This document shows positions 1-11,880 of a stretch of DNA of 64,000 bases, piece after piece. The stretch covers positions 11,744,346 through 11,808,345 of the forward strand of contig CM036215.1 in NCBI GenBank assembly GCA_020631735.1, in the 5' to 3' direction. This DNA is from Saccharum officinarum (Eukaryota; Streptophyta; Magnoliopsida; Poales; Poaceae). The position numbers and the translations under genes were made by a program. Within the stretch, counting starts at the first letter, position 1, and every line of letters starts with the position of its first letter. The notes under the pieces were generated by a model, which did no database searches, had not been told where the DNA came from, and saw only the letters and a program-made list of their open reading frames with translations.

Positions 1-530
1 TGGAGGGAGTACACTGTACACGCGAGGCACAATTATGCAATTTGTCTTTGACTGTGTTGTTTGTATTTGTAGTTACATAGAGCATATTACTAGGAAGATG
101 ACTTCTATATTGTTCCTCATGTCTATTTTAACCCTGTCTATTACTTATGCCGAGCATGTCATGTCCAGAACAGATATCAGAGCAAATGTCATGTCCAGAA
201 ATATCGGAGCAAACCAAATCCTCTTTTGCAGTTATCTCTTACTTTCAACAATGGTTATTTTGTTGCATATGATTATGTTTTAAAGTTGTAGAAAGAGAAG
301 AATATAAATGAGGTCCATATACCGATTCCATTATGTGTCATTAAAACTTACTAAACTCAGCATCACCTCACATTTTGAAACTTATGATCAATCATCGCTT
401 GCTTGAGCATTCATCATATTATCCTTCTATATGTTTCCTTCTGCAAGTAAATTATGAGATGATATGCAAAATTATGTTTTCCTTTTTTTTAATAGAGAGC
501 AGTTATTATATGATCGCTTTTCTTGGCCAG
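1..530 (+). other. Upstream intron of the NYN/OST-HTH gene
   Basis: AT-rich sequence with no supportable exon. It ends in a pyrimidine-rich tract and an AG acceptor at 529-530, after which coding sequence begins. The stretch is therefore read as intron of the gene whose last exon follows. Short open frames here show no family resemblance. Confidence 0.5.
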
Positions 531-1520
531 GGAGGAATTGGCACATGGATTGCGGAAGTTAAATTGTTGGCCTTTGAAAGACCTCCTTGAGAAAGATCTG
601 CATCATCTGGTACATTTGTTAATTTCGGAAAAGAAATGGATTGAAGAAACTTCTTCCAGACTTTTCCCTTTCCGTCTTACCCTCCCTCACAAGAGAGAAT
701 GTGTTCCATCGAGTTCCAGCAAATCCAATGGTCTTAGTTTTATTTTTTCAAGTGGGAAGCCACAAAAGGGCAAGTATGTTGATGATAAAAGTAGGAAAAG
801 CAAGTCTTTCACCAGGGAGGAGATACTATCAGATTGTCACAAGTTGTTGAAGGAGCTTCTTTCTGAGTCTGAATATGGATTCCACATCGGAATTTTCAAG
901 CGTCGCTTTACTCAGAAGTATGGATACGAGCTTGATCACCGGAAGCTTGGGTATCCAGACCTTGAATCACTGTTGCAAATTATGCCTGATGCAAGGGTCA
1001 AATTCCCAAGGGTTATGCCTTCAGAACACGGGAACGGCCAGGGTGGCAGCAAGGGAAATGGAAACCGAAGCAATGGCGATGACTTGATTTGGGAGGAGCT
1101 TGGTCCTGTATCTGCCACTACTGAAACTGCTGCTGCAGGGTCAACAAGGAAATGTGCTACTGTCCTCCCACTCCTTCAGATGATGAATTCTCGGATAGCG
1201 ACAGTGTAAAGGATCAGCAGCCTAGAAGAAATGCTGAGCAGCAGAGCTCGCTTCTCCAAATCATTGGTTCTTGGAACAGTAGCAAGGGTGATGGCTCTAG
1301 CAAGAAACCTCAAAACATTGATGGGTTGGTGGACTGTTCTAGACGCAGCCCAGGCAATCTTGACAGTATGGCCTCAGGAAAGGCTCAAACGTCTTCAAAA
1401 CTATCGCATAAGCAGTACTCTTTCGTGTCAGACTCCGGCGAAGATAGTGAGCCGGATAAGCTAGTTGAGAGCGTCTTGGGCAGCCTGCAAAAAGCACGGG
1501 GCTCAAAGTTGCACAATTGA
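531..1520 (+). CDS. 3' exon of NYN/OST-HTH (LOTUS) domain protein, MARF1/limkain b1-like; frameshifted
   Basis: C-terminal exon of a plant putative endonuclease of the NYN plus OST-HTH family (MARF1/limkain b1 relatives). OST-HTH/LOTUS domains bind RNA or protein partners; the NYN nuclease domain would lie outside the window. The exon opens after an AG acceptor at 529-530. It shows a conserved block (LRKLNCWP, then HHLVHLLISEKKWIEE) and at about 806-990 an OST-HTH-like helical domain (REEILSDCHKLLKELL, KYGYELDHRKLGYPDLESLL). An acidic, Ser-rich tail follows. Around 1138-1141 the frame breaks. The upstream frame runs to a stop at 1209, but the expected tail (CYCPPTPSDDEFSDSDS onward) continues in the next frame from about 1141 and ends at 1518-1520. 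No intron could fit in the overlap, so a single-base loss in the G run at 1138-1140 is the simplest reading, either a mutation or an assembly error. Family assignment is from remembered motifs. Confidence 0.68.
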
Positions 1521-2098
1521 ACATCTGCTGTCATATGCAAAAATCTCGGCTTGCTACGCCTTGGCCTCAAATTGAAGCGGTCAGCCTGATATCTTTTTTT
1601 GAAATCCACCATGGTCCTTGCTTGGTCGTCTTAGCAAACAAAGGATCACTTTTTGTGGCTATAATCTCATTAGTCGGCAACTTACGATAAGAAGCTACCG
1701 ATCGGCAGGAGTTATCCAACAGAGCAACTTTCTTTTTTTGCAACCTAATGAAGCTTGTTTATGGCGCCATGGCTGACTGTTACCAATGGCGACTACGAGC
1801 ATCAGCCAGCTGAGGCTGGTGAATCAAGTTCATCATTTACTCAGATTAGGCCTTAATAATTGGTATGTTAGCATTCGGTACCACTACCACATCTGGCTAG
1901 AGAACCGCCACCTGTTTCTGCATTCTTTTCTGCAGGGCGTTGTTTGTCCGCCCAATTGACAAGCTCATTTTTCTTGATAAATTGGTTAACACGGCGGTTT
2001 TAGATGGTCGTCCATTACCAGTGTTGGTATTCCGTGGCCTTTTTTTTTGCCACGTCAAATTTTAGTAGTTTCTGTAGTATAGTAAAATATAAAATATA
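1521..2098. other. 3' UTR and intergenic stretch
   Basis: Follows the OST-HTH gene stop codon. No coding signal was found. The first few hundred bases are plausibly 3' UTR; the rest is AT-rich spacer up to a miniature element at 2099. Confidence 0.5.
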
Positions 2099-2342
2099 GG
2101 CCGTGTTTAGTTCCAAAAAAAACGTACTATTTAAAAAAAAGATTTTCCGTCACATCAAACTTGCGATACATGCATGGAGTACTAAATGTAGAAGAAATCA
2201 AAAACTAATTGTACAGTTTGGTTGTACTTTACGAGACGAACGTTTTGAACCTAATTAGTCAACGGTTGGACACTATTTACCAAATAAAACCAAAACATGC
2301 TACAATACTTTTTCACCCTTTTCAGGTGAACTAAACACACCC
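2099..2342. mobile_element. Tourist-like MITE (GGCCGTGTTTAGTT family)
   Basis: The ends are imperfect inverted repeats (GGCCGTGTTTAGTTCC and, on the other side, the complement of GGGTGTGTTTAGTTCACC). The body carries the grass-typical blocks CATGCATGGAGTACTAAAT and AACCTAATTAGTCAACG. TA flanks both ends. Several relatives are found elsewhere in this window. Confidence 0.75.
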
Positions 2343-2422
2343 TATATGCCATGACACATGCTGATGTCTGGAGGATTGTTCTTTCTGGAGTCCCAGACTT
2401 TCGTGTCAGGGCACATTGGAAT

Positions 2423-2690
2423 TGTTAAACGGTGAATGTAAATGAACAGTGATTTGAGGAACAACAATCTTTCATTGATCTTTGAAATATATTTATACAA
2501 GTGAAGGGGTGTCACGAAGGGACACGACTGTTCGCAAAGGACATGCCCTTTGGGAGTGAAACTAACTGTCTAATGCTATCCACTAATCTTGTAATTGATG
2601 GATGAGATCACTTCGTGAACAGGTGTTTGTTCGTGGCTTCTTGATGAGATCACCGAAGAGGTGTCTGTTGAGAGACACCGTTTCGTAACA
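2423..2690 (-). repeat. 3' LTR of the outer Copia element (left copy)
   Basis: 268 bp, nearly identical to 23353-23620, with TG...CA ends. The minus-strand polypurine tract lies at 2691-2700. Confidence 0.9.
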
Positions 2691-2927
2691 CTCCCCCTTG
2701 ATCGAATCTTCCTTGAGATCAACGTAGCTGTAAGTTGAGATTCCTCGAAAAACCCTATGGGAAAAAACTGAGGAATATATAGATATGCAATAAAAACTCC
2801 TTTAAACCTTATTGGAAAATAAGGAGAAAATAGCATATTTGTTTGTGATTTAAATAAACCACTATGTCATTGGTATCCCATTAAAAACCCTAGTGGGGGA
2901 AAAATATTGGAGATACGACATAAAGAT
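2691..2927 (-). other. 3' internal region of outer Copia element, left of the nested insertion
   Basis: Polypurine tract followed by short repeated blocks of the type AAAAACCCTxxxGGGAAAA, which resume at 16520-16810 on the other side of the nested element. The two halves are the untranslated 3' region of the outer Copia element. Confidence 0.7.
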
Positions 2928-3367
2928 TGAAAGCATCTAGGCCCCGGTGTTGGTTTCGGCAATTAATGACAACACATAATTACCATGACTAACGTGTGTT
3001 TTGCAGAAACATCGGTAAGTTAGGTCATGGAGATGATAACTGTTTTGAGCAATATGGCAGTCATGTCCCTTGATGGAAATCGTTTCGGTTTTCAAAGGAT
3101 CAACGATAAGATTAAGGACGGTTAGTTCCGGATGTCAAGGTGTTGAGATACATCTGGAATAGTCGTTAGGATCTTTGTTTCTTCCTTTGACCGTACTATG
3201 AAGAGGGGCATGAGCGAGTAGCTTGACCTAGGTGAGTCTTATGTTTAGGTGTGGTGCACACTTGTCAAACTTAGCACTAGGTAGCTCGAGAAAAGCTCAG
3301 AGTACAGTTAGAAGCAACTTGGTTCAAGTTGCATTGCGTTTAGAAGACGTTTGAGCCGTTTACCTAT

Positions 3368-3840
3368 GACCGGACGCGTCCGGTCAGTACAAAGACTTAA
3401 CTGCGTTTTCGGCTGACTGACCGGACGCGGTCCTTGAGAGGACCGGACGCGGTGGTCAGGCTGACACGTGTTCCAGAGGGTAAACAGCAAAGATCGGACG
3501 CGACTGTGAAAAAGACCGGTGCGTTCGGTCATGTTCCAGTAAGGTCCAGCGGAGACCTGACGCGTCCGGTCACCTTTGAACGGACGCGATCGTGCGTCCG
3601 GTCTTGTTCCAGTAAGGTCCCGTGGTGACCTGACGCGTCCGATCACCTATGATCGGACGCGATGTTGCGTCAGGTCAAATTTCTAGAGAGCTCTTGCAGT
3701 CCGGTCATCTCAGACCGGCGCGTCCGTTCAGCACAGATCGGCGCGTCCGGTCTCTCAGTACAGGTTTCCGTTTTCGACCGTTACAACTGACCGGCGCGTC
3801 CGGTCATATCGACAGGCGCGTCCGGTCAGTGCGCGTCTGG
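3368..3840. repeat. GC-rich palindromic repeat array in the 5' LTR
   Basis: Many degenerate copies of GACCGGACGCGTCCGGTC-type half-sites and full palindromes (perfect copy at 3368-3385), separated by short spacers. The array ends about 45 bases before the LTR TATA box. It is probably an upstream regulatory element. It is CpG-rich and thus a likely methylation target. Confidence 0.8.
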
Positions 3841-3879
3841 CTGTTTCGAAAGGTAACGGTTGGATTTGTCTAAGGGGTC

Positions 3880-3887
3880 TATAAATA
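3880..3887 (+). promoter_or_regulatory. TATA box of the Sirevirus 5' LTR
   Basis: TATAAATA downstream of the palindromic array. The same motif occurs at 15812-15819 in the 3' LTR. Confidence 0.7.
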
Positions 3888-4590
3888 TAACCCCTCCACC
3901 TATTTTAGAGGTCTCTTGCTCATTTGTTTAGCTGAGAAACATCTTTGAAGTGCAAGGGAGTGCAAGAGCCATAGTGAGGATTGAGATTTGCGAATCAAAG
4001 TTTGAGAATCCTCTCTAGTGACAAGAGTCTAGCAAGTGTGCATCCATCTTCTCATTAGACTTGTTGTGGTCAAGTGAGAGTTCTAGCTTGTTACTCTTGG
4101 TGATCACCATCACCTAGACGGTTTGGTGGTGATTGGGAGTTCGGTGATCATCCGACGGTTGTGGGTGACCCAACTCAAGTTGTGAGCGGTTTTGGGTGAT
4201 TCACCGCGACGGAGTGTCGAAGAATCAACCCGTAGAGAGCACTTGATCCTTGCGCGGATCAAGGGGGAGCTACACCCTTACGCGGGTGCTCCAACGAGGA
4301 CTAGTGGGGAGTGGCGACTCTTCGATACCTCGGTAAAACATCGCCGTGTTCCTATCCCTTACTTTCAATCATTTACTTTCTTGCATTACTTTCATTGCTT
4401 GATTACTTTCCTAGAATTGCCTTGCTAGTCTAGGATTGGAACTTAGGGTGCTTAACTTTTATCGGTAGAAACACAAGGAACACAAGTAGGCACTAGGGGT
4501 GAAGTTTGGCTTGTAAGATTTAATTCTTGCAATTAATTTTTAGAAAAGCCCAATTCACCCCCCCCTCTTGGGCATCTTGATCCTTTCAAT

Positions 4591-4603
4591 TGGTATCGGA
4601 GCC
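4591..4603 (+). other. Primer-binding site, Met-tRNA type
   Basis: TGGTATCGGAGCC starts two bases after the 5' LTR end. It is one mismatch away from the TGGTATCAGAGCC usual in plant Copia elements. Confidence 0.85.
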
Positions 4604-4641
4604 ATGTTGCTCTAAATTTAGGCTTTACCGCCTAGAGCAAG

Positions 4642-6978
4642 ATGTCTAATGGGGAAGGACCACCTCCCACCTTTGAGGGAGACGATTTTCCATATTGGAA
4701 AATTCGTATGGAGGCGTATCTCGAAGCCATAGATGTTGGGTGCCTTAGAGCCACAACCGAAGGGCTTCCCCCCATAAGGGATCCCGCTAACCCAAGTGGT
4801 GACGAGGAGAAATACGACCGGTGAAATGCAAAAGCAAAAAATGTAATCTACCGGGCTCTAGGCAAAGATATCTTCAATCGTGTGCGTAATGTTAAAAACG
4901 CTCATGAATTGTGGGAGAATCTTTGTGCTCTCCATGAGGGAACTAAGAGTGAACGTGAGGAACGCTATCATATTGCTTTAAAGAAAATTAATTCTTTTGA
5001 GATGCTTCCTAAAGAAAGTGCTAATGAAATGTACACTCGCTTGAATGTTCTTGTAGAAGATCTCAATGCTCTTGGACTCACTAAAATGAGTCAATCGGAT
5101 GTTGCAAGGAGGATCTTGAGTGTTCTCCCCGTTGAGAAGTATGGACATATTATCACCGTACTTCACCAAAGTGATCTCTCCGCCGCAACACCGACTCAAG
5201 TATTGGGAAAGATCAATGCACATGAGATGTACATGCACATCACTCCGGAAGAGGGTTCATCATCTTCCAAGAAAAAGGACTTGGCCTTCAAAGCTAGCTA
5301 TGAAAAGAAAAAGAAAAAAGGCCAAGCCATGATAGTGCAAGAGAGCACAAGTGAGAGTGATATTGATGATGAATCACTTGCACTCATGGTGAGAAGAACC
5401 ACCAAGATGCTAAAGAAGCTCAACAAGAGTGGCATCAAGTTTGATGGCAAGAAGAAGAAATTCTTCACTAGTACCAAAAGGAAGCCAATCTCCGAAATGG
5501 ATTGCTTTAATTGTGGAGAACTTGGCCATCTAGCTCATCAATGCCCAAAGCCTCCAAAAGACAAGAACAAGAATAAGTACAAGAGCAAGAAAGATGATTC
5601 AAGTGAAGAAGAAGATGATAAAAGAAAGAACAAACCATACAAGAAGAAAGATGGCAAGAAAAGAGAGTTCTACAAGAAGAAGAAGGGAGGCAAGGCTTAT
5701 ATTGTTGGTGATTGGCTCACCGACATTGAATCATCATGTGAGTCCTCCGGTGATGAAAGTGATGATGGAAAAGAGAAGATCGCCGCACTTGTGGTTGGGC
5801 CACCATCATCATCGTCATCAACGTCTTCATCACCATCTTCACCGCCATTCTCACCGTCATCATCCACTTCCCACCTATGCCTCATGGCTAAAGGTGATCG
5901 AAAGGTACAAAATAGTGATAGTGATGATAGTGATAGTGATGATGAATATGATGCACCTTCTTATAATGAATTAGTAAAATTGTTAAACAAATATTCTAAA
6001 ATCATAAGGAGGACTAGAAATGAAAATGAAGAGCTTCAACATGAAAATGAAACACTCTCATCTAATCTTGAAAGTGCACATGAGACTAGGGATGAGCTCA
6101 TAGATCAAAATGAAACTATGTCTTCTTCTCTCAAAGAGCTCAAAACCTCTAACAAAGAGCTTAGAGATAAACATGATAAAATTGAGAAGAAGCATGGTGA
6201 ACTCATGGCTAGACTCAACTCTCTAAAAGAAGAATATACTACATTGAAAATCAACTATGATACTCTTATTGTTGCTAATGAGCTAGCTCTTGAGACACAT
6301 GATGCTACTAACCAAATTGTTAAGATTGATATAGTCACATCATGTGATGATTTGATTATTGAGAACCTTGAGCAAGGCTCTAGCGGCAAAGGCAAGAGTG
6401 TAGTTGAGGCCAATGACTATGATGAGTATGTCAAGCTCAAGAATGAAAATGAGATGCTTATAGTTGAGAACAAGAAGTTGTTGGCTCTTGAAAAGAAAGC
6501 TTCAAATGAGTCACTTATTGAAGAAAACAAGAAGCTCAAGCAAGAGAAAGAGCATCTCAAGACCGGCCTAAGCAAGTTCACAAGAGGCCAACATTTGCAA
6601 AGTGAGCTACTCATGAACACCGTCATGAAGTTGGATAGGAGTGGCATTGGCTATTTGGCAAATCAAGAGAAGAAGGTCAAAACTCAACAACAACAAAGCA
6701 AGTCAAAGCCCAAGCCAAAGAGATGTGTTGAGTGTGGACAAGAAGGTCATTTTGCTCATGAGTGCAAAACCCCACCACCACAACCCTTGCCCAAGCATGC
6801 TAGACCTTTTGCTTTCAATGCTCACTACATGCTTAGAAAGGACTCTAGTGGAAAGATGAAAGTTATGTTCTTGGGTCCTCCTAACAAGAATAGGCCAAAG
6901 AAAATTTGGGTTGCCAAATCACTAGTTGAAAAAGTTAAGGGTCCCTCTCAAGTTTGGGTCCCTAAACAAAAGGCTTGA
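4642..6978 (+). pseudogene. gag: Sirevirus gag, one in-frame stop
   Basis: Capsid polyprotein of the retrotransposon, about 778 codons in one frame, starting at ATG 4642 just after the primer site. An in-frame TGA at 4822-4824 breaks it; beyond that the frame is open to a stop at 6976-6978. The N-terminal part (FPYWKIRMEAYL, then HELWENLCALHEGT) is the Copia gag (UBN2-type) fold. Two CCHC zinc knuckles lie at about 5509-5550 (CFNCGELGHLAHQC) and 6724-6765 (CVECGQEGHFAHEC). Between them are a Lys-rich segment, a Ser-rich tract and a long coiled coil (about 5960-6600). The large size and two knuckles fit Sirevirus gag. Without stop read-through only 60 residues would be made from the first ATG; downstream starts might give a truncated product. 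Confidence 0.88.
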
Positions 6979-6992
6979 TCTCTTGTGTGTAG

Positions 6993-9900
6993 GTGAACTA
7001 CAAGACCGGTGGATCTCATTGGGTGATTGATAGTGGTTGCACACAACACATGACCGGTGATCCTCGTATGTTCACCTCACTTGAAGAGGATGGGGTATGT
7101 CAAGACAAGATCACATTTGGGGATAATTCAAAGAGCAAAGTCAAGGGTATAGGCAAGGTTGCAATATCAAATGATCATTCTCTCTCCAATGTGCTCTATG
7201 TTGCTTCATTGAGTTTCAATTTACTATCCATTGGACAACTTTATGATCTTGGCTATCAATGCTTGTTTGGTCCAAATGAAGTGGTTGTTACCAAGATAGA
7301 TGACAAGCAAGTGATTTTCAAGGGTTTTAGATACAACAATCTTTATCTTGTTGACTTCACCTCCGAAGATGCAAACTTGATGATATGTTTGTTCACCAAG
7401 ACCACACTTGGATGGCTTTGGCATAGGAGGCTTGCTCATGTTGGAATGAACACTCTCAACAAGCTATTGAAGAAAGAACTAGTAAGAGGTTTAAAGGATG
7501 TAAAGTTTAAAAAGGACAAACCTTGTAGTGCATGTCAAGCCGGCAAACAAGTTGCAAACACTCATCCAACCAAAGCCTACATGTCAACATCAAGAGTGCT
7601 AGAACTCCTTCACATGGATTTGTTTGGTCCTACAACTTACAAGAGTTTGGGTGGAAATCTTTATTGTCTTGTGATTGTGGATGACTTCTCAAGATACACT
7701 TGGACTTTCTTTCTTCATGACAAATCCGAAGTGGCAAGTTGCTTCAAGAAGTTTGCAAAAAGAGCTCAAAATGAATTTGAAGTCAAGATAAAGAAGATTA
7801 GAAGCGACAATGGAAAAGAGTTTGACAACACCCATATTAAAGCCTATTGTGATGAAATTGGAATCAAGCATGAAGTGTCATCAACCTACACTCCTCAACA
7901 AAATGGTGTAGTTGAGAGGAAGAACCGGACCTTGATCACTCTTGCAAGAATAATGCTAGATGAGTACAATACACCGGAAAATTTGTGGGCCGAGGCAATC
8001 AACATCGCATGCTATGCTTCAAATCGCCTCTTCCTACAAAAGTTCCTTTGCAAGACCCCTTATGAGTTGCTAAATGGGAAGAAGCCGGACGTCTCATTCT
8101 TCTGGGTGTTTGGTTGCAAATGCTACATCTACAAGAAGCATCAACACCTAGGGAAGTTCCAAAGACGTTGTGATATTGGTTTTCTTGTTGGCTACTCATC
8201 AAAGTCCAAAGCATATAGAGTATTTAACCACTCCACCGGTTTGGTTGAAGAAACATATGATGTGGAATTTGATGAATCTAACGGCTCCTAAGGAGCAATT
8301 GAGAATTATGATGATGTAGGTGATGAACCATTGAGGGAGGCCATGAAGAACATGCCGGTAGGTGACATCAAGCCTAAAGATGATGAAGACGATGTACAAA
8401 TTGTCAATCCACCATCATCATCATATGTGCCTCAAGATGATGACAAGAATGAGAGAGTTGAAAATGAAGACACCCATGTCTCTCATCATCAAGCCAAGGC
8501 ACAAGCACAAGATGTTGATGCTCCTCATCCTACCCCTCAAATGGTTAATCGAAGAAACTCACCTCTACTTCAAGCACATCCACAAGATCTCATCATAGGG
8601 AGTCCTACAAAGGGTGTAATGACTCGATCTCAAAAATTTAATTCTTTTGTTGAACATCACTCTTTTGTCTCTTGTCTTGAACCTAAGAATGTAGAAGAAG
8701 CTCTTCAAGATCCGGATTGGGTGAATGCCATGCATGAAGAATTGTACAACTTCACCCGAAATCAAGTATGGACACTTGAAGAGCATCCAAAAGGTGCAAG
8801 AGTCATTGGAACCAAGTGGGTGTTCCGCAATAAGCAAGATGATCAAGGGGTAGTGGTAAGAAACAAGACAAGACTAGTGGCAAAAGGGTTCTCTCAAGTT
8901 GAAGGTCTTGATTTTGGAGAGACTTTTGCACCCGTTGCAAGACTTGAAGCCATCCGTATCCTACTTGCATATGCATCACATCATGATATGAAACTATATC
9001 AAATGGATGTGAAAAGTGCATTCTTAAATGGCTTTATAAATGAACTAGTCTTTGTTGAATAACCTCCCGGGTTTGAAGACCCTAGATATCCTAATCATGT
9101 TTATAGGTTGTCCAAGGCGCTATATGGGCTCAAGCAAGCCCCTAGAGCGTGGTACGAGCGCCTTCGGGACTTCCTCATTGAGAAGGGCTTCACCATTGGG
9201 AAGGTTGACACCACACTATTCACCAAGAAATTCAAAGAAGAGATATTCATTTGTCAAGTATATGTTGATGATATCATCTTCGGGTCAACAAATGAAGACT
9301 ATTGCAAAGAATTTGGTGAATTGATGTCAAAAGAGTTCGAGATGTCAATGATTGGTGAGCTAACATTCTTCCTTGGGTTTCAAGTCAAGCAAATGAGAGA
9401 AGGGATCTTTATCTCTCAAGAAAAGTATACCAAGGATCTTCTTAAAAGATTCAAGATGGAAGAATGCAAGCCAATCAAGACCCCAATGCCAACTAATGGA
9501 CATCTCGACCTAGATGAGGGAGGTAAACCAATCGATCAAACTCTTTACCGTTCTATGATTGGTAGCTTGTTATACCTTACCGCATCTAGGCCCGACATCA
9601 TGTTTAGTGTGTGCATGTGTGCCCGCTTTCAAGCGTGCCCTAAAGAACCTCACTTAAGTGCCGTAAAAAGAATCCTAAGATATCTTAAGTATACTCCAAG
9701 CATCGGACTATGGTACCCCAAAGGAGCTAGATTCCAACTAGTTGGCTACTCCGATTCGGATTATGCCGGTTGCAAAATTGATAGAAAGAGCACATCCGGA
9801 GGGTGCCATTTGCTTGGGAGATCCTTAGTATCATGGTCATCTAAAAAGCAAAATAGTGTGGCTTTGTCCACCGCCGAGGCGGAATACATTGCCGCGGGGG

Positions 9901-10217
9901 CTTGTTGTGCACAAATCCTATACATGAAACAAACCCTCCTAGACTATGGAGTTGTTCTTAAAAAGGTACCGCTTTTATGTGACAATGAAAGTGTGGTTAA
10001 AATTGCTAATAATCCGGTACAACACTCTCGCACCAAGCACATTGATATCCGCCACCACTTTCTAAGAGATCACGTTGCTAAAAATGACATATCACTAGAA
10101 GGTGTAAGAAGTGAGAATCAATTAGCGGATATCTTCACTAAACCTTTGGATGAAGCTACTTTTTGTAGGTTGAGAAGTGAACTAAATGTGCTTGATTCTA
10201 GTAACTTTAAAAGATGA
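6993..10217 (+). pseudogene. pol: Sirevirus pol (protease-integrase-RT-RNase H), two in-frame stops
   Basis: Copia polyprotein in a different frame from gag, beginning right after the gag stop. It has no ATG near its beginning, so expression would need a frameshift or splicing. Protease has the active-site DSG (in VIDSGCTQHMTGD, about 7020). Integrase has the HHCC zinc site (H..H, CSAC near 7530) and a D-D-E core (MDLFGP, SDNGKEF, VERKNRT, ending about 7925). RT has the [13 protein letters not shown] and [11 protein letters not shown] blocks and the catalytic YVDD (about 9262). RNase H has YSDSDYAG, STAEAEY and CDNESVV. In-frame TAA codons at 8289-8291 (after integrase) and 9060-9062 (inside RT) prevent a full product. 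Other catalytic residues look intact. Confidence 0.92.
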
Positions 10218-10716
10218 GCTTGTGTTGTCCCTTGCATTGCATTTGTATTATATGTCACGTTTAATTACCCGTAATGCATCTAGGGCTTGACTAACATGGT
10301 TACGATAACCCTCCTTTGGAGGAGTGAAGAAGCCTAACCGTGGATCAAACTTGACAAGCAACCTAGCTTTTCTTACTTACTTGTTTTGCATTGCATATGC
10401 ATGGTTGTTGTTTTGTCATTCCTTTTCGGTTAAGTTTTGAGCAACCTCTGTGTTCGTCCATGGGTAGAGAGAGCATTTTGACGCTCCCAAGGGTTCAAAA
10501 GCTCTATTGCATGGCCATACGTTGCTCCTCGGGTGTTTGTTGCCTATTTTCCTAAAAATAATATTAGCCTAAGACAAACTATTTTGAGAAACTTGAGGGT
10601 TTGAGTGAGGTCACTCATATCTTGTTCCAATTGGTGTTTATCTGTGTCTCTTTGAATTGGAACTTGATTGGGAGAAGTCGCGTCTAAGTTCAGAATGAAA
10701 AAGGGTGAAAAATAGT
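10218..10716 (+). other. Spacer between pol and the internal repeat array
   Basis: AT-rich non-coding interval inside the Sirevirus-like element. It has no open frame of note and carries short sequence blocks resembling the post-pol region of other Sireviruses. Confidence 0.5.
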
Positions 10717-11056
10717 GACCGGACGCTGGACCGGACGCAGCACCGGACGCAGTGTTGCTTAACCACCGCGTCCGGTCCCGGCGACCACCAGCGCGTCCGG
10801 TCATCCTGAAGATCGTCTCCTGATCTAGTGATCAGACGCTGCACCGGACGCGCCCCTGTTGACCACCGCGTCCGGTCCCGGTAACCACCACCGCGTCCGG
10901 TCATCCGTCTCAGTTTTCCAGGCAAATCAAAACCGGACGCTGTCAGCGTCCGATCGTGGATAATCGGACGCATCCGGTCATTCCAGGAGCTTACTGGAAT
11001 GTGACCGGACGCTGCCTCTCCGCGTCCGGTCATATCGACCACCGCGTCTGGTCATC
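10717..11056. repeat. Internal copy of the GC-rich palindromic repeat array
   Basis: About ten degenerate units of GACCGGACGC and its complement GCGTCCGGTC, in both orientations. They are the same motif as in the LTR arrays but not a simple copy of an LTR. The array ends about 30 bases before a TATA-like motif at 11083-11088, which repeats the LTR layout. Confidence 0.8.
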
Positions 11057-11880
11057 ACGTGACGAGCGGATCTAATCCTTCATATAAACTTTCGCGTTCT
11101 CCCTCTTTTTCCTCATCCGCGCCGTACAACTCGCGAATCCGCCGCCACCTTGCCCTAGCTCGCCGGAAGTTCGCCGCTGCGCCTCGCCGGAGACCACCAC
11201 CGCGCCTGCGCCACCGCCCGGCCCTGCAGCTTCGCCTCTCTCGTGCCCGCGTAGCCGCCATCTACCGCGCCGCCACCTCCACCGCGCCGCCGCCGCCGCC
11301 GTGAGCTGCTGCCGCCGTTCAGTCGCGCCCTCCTCCACCTGCACGACCTCCGGCCAGCCCCTGCCCTCGCGACCATCCTCGATCTTCGTCCATCGTGCGT
11401 GGCCCTAACCCTAGGGTTCGCACCTCCGTGTCGCGTTTGTTCGTCGTCGAATCGTCCTTCGCGCGACGTCTTCGCTCCAAGGTTGTTTCGCACCTCCTTA
11501 ATCTTCGTATTAGGGTTTGTCAAAATTTTGTTTTTCGTTAACCCTAATTGACTTATGTTTCGGCGAATCAGCGCTCGTCCGGTATGTCGGGAAGTCTCGC
11601 ATCCTAGTCACCATTTTCTCGTCGATCCGAGGTAGCCATCGAGTTTTGTTTCACGTCTTATCTTATATGCTTGCTACCTCTAGGGTTTCGTACCTTTAGA
11701 TCATATATGTTGCTTATAGTAGATCCATCTATTCCGTCTTTTCAGCGAGTTTGTCGGTGTGTCGGGGTAACTGTTGTCCTGTTGATTGGATCCGAGGCCA
11801 AGCCTGCGGATACGGACTGAGGCCAAGCCTCTCGAGTGTCAGTACATCATCTTTCAGAGGTTTTCTGACAGGGTGACAAC
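11057..11880 (+). promoter_or_regulatory. Putative internal promoter and leader of the third reading frame
   Basis: TATA-like TATAAA at 11083-11088 is followed by a pyrimidine- and GC-rich stretch of the kind seen in grass 5' UTRs, including a CCCTAACCCTAGGG motif near 11401. A consensus-like splice donor (G|GTATGT, about 11582) and a pyrimidine-rich acceptor ending at 11871 (TTTTCTGACAG) could remove about 290 bases just before ATG 11881. The open frames in this stretch have GC-rich simple composition and are not credible proteins. The promoter role is inferred from layout only. Confidence 0.45.

Larger units (their letters stand above)
2928..4588 (+). repeat. 5' LTR of Sirevirus-like element
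   Basis: 1661 bp. It contains a GC-rich palindromic repeat array at about 3368-3840 and a TATA box (TATAAATA, 3880-3887), which places the transcription start around 3910. It differs from the 3' LTR mainly by two deletions inside the repeat array. Confidence 0.9.

Noticed and set aside
3308..3873. Frames within the LTR repeat arrays (also at 10544-11042 and 15236-15526)
   Set aside because: They arise from the GC-rich repeats lacking stops and recur identically in both LTRs; not genes.
10717..11056. CRISPR-like appearance of regularly spaced repeats
   Set aside because: Repeats are in both orientations with irregular spacers, lie inside a plant retrotransposon and have no cas genes.
11055..11523. 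Several short GC-rich frames upstream of the third retrotransposon frame
   Set aside because: Simple Arg/Ala/Pro composition on both strands fits a GC-rich leader, not protein.
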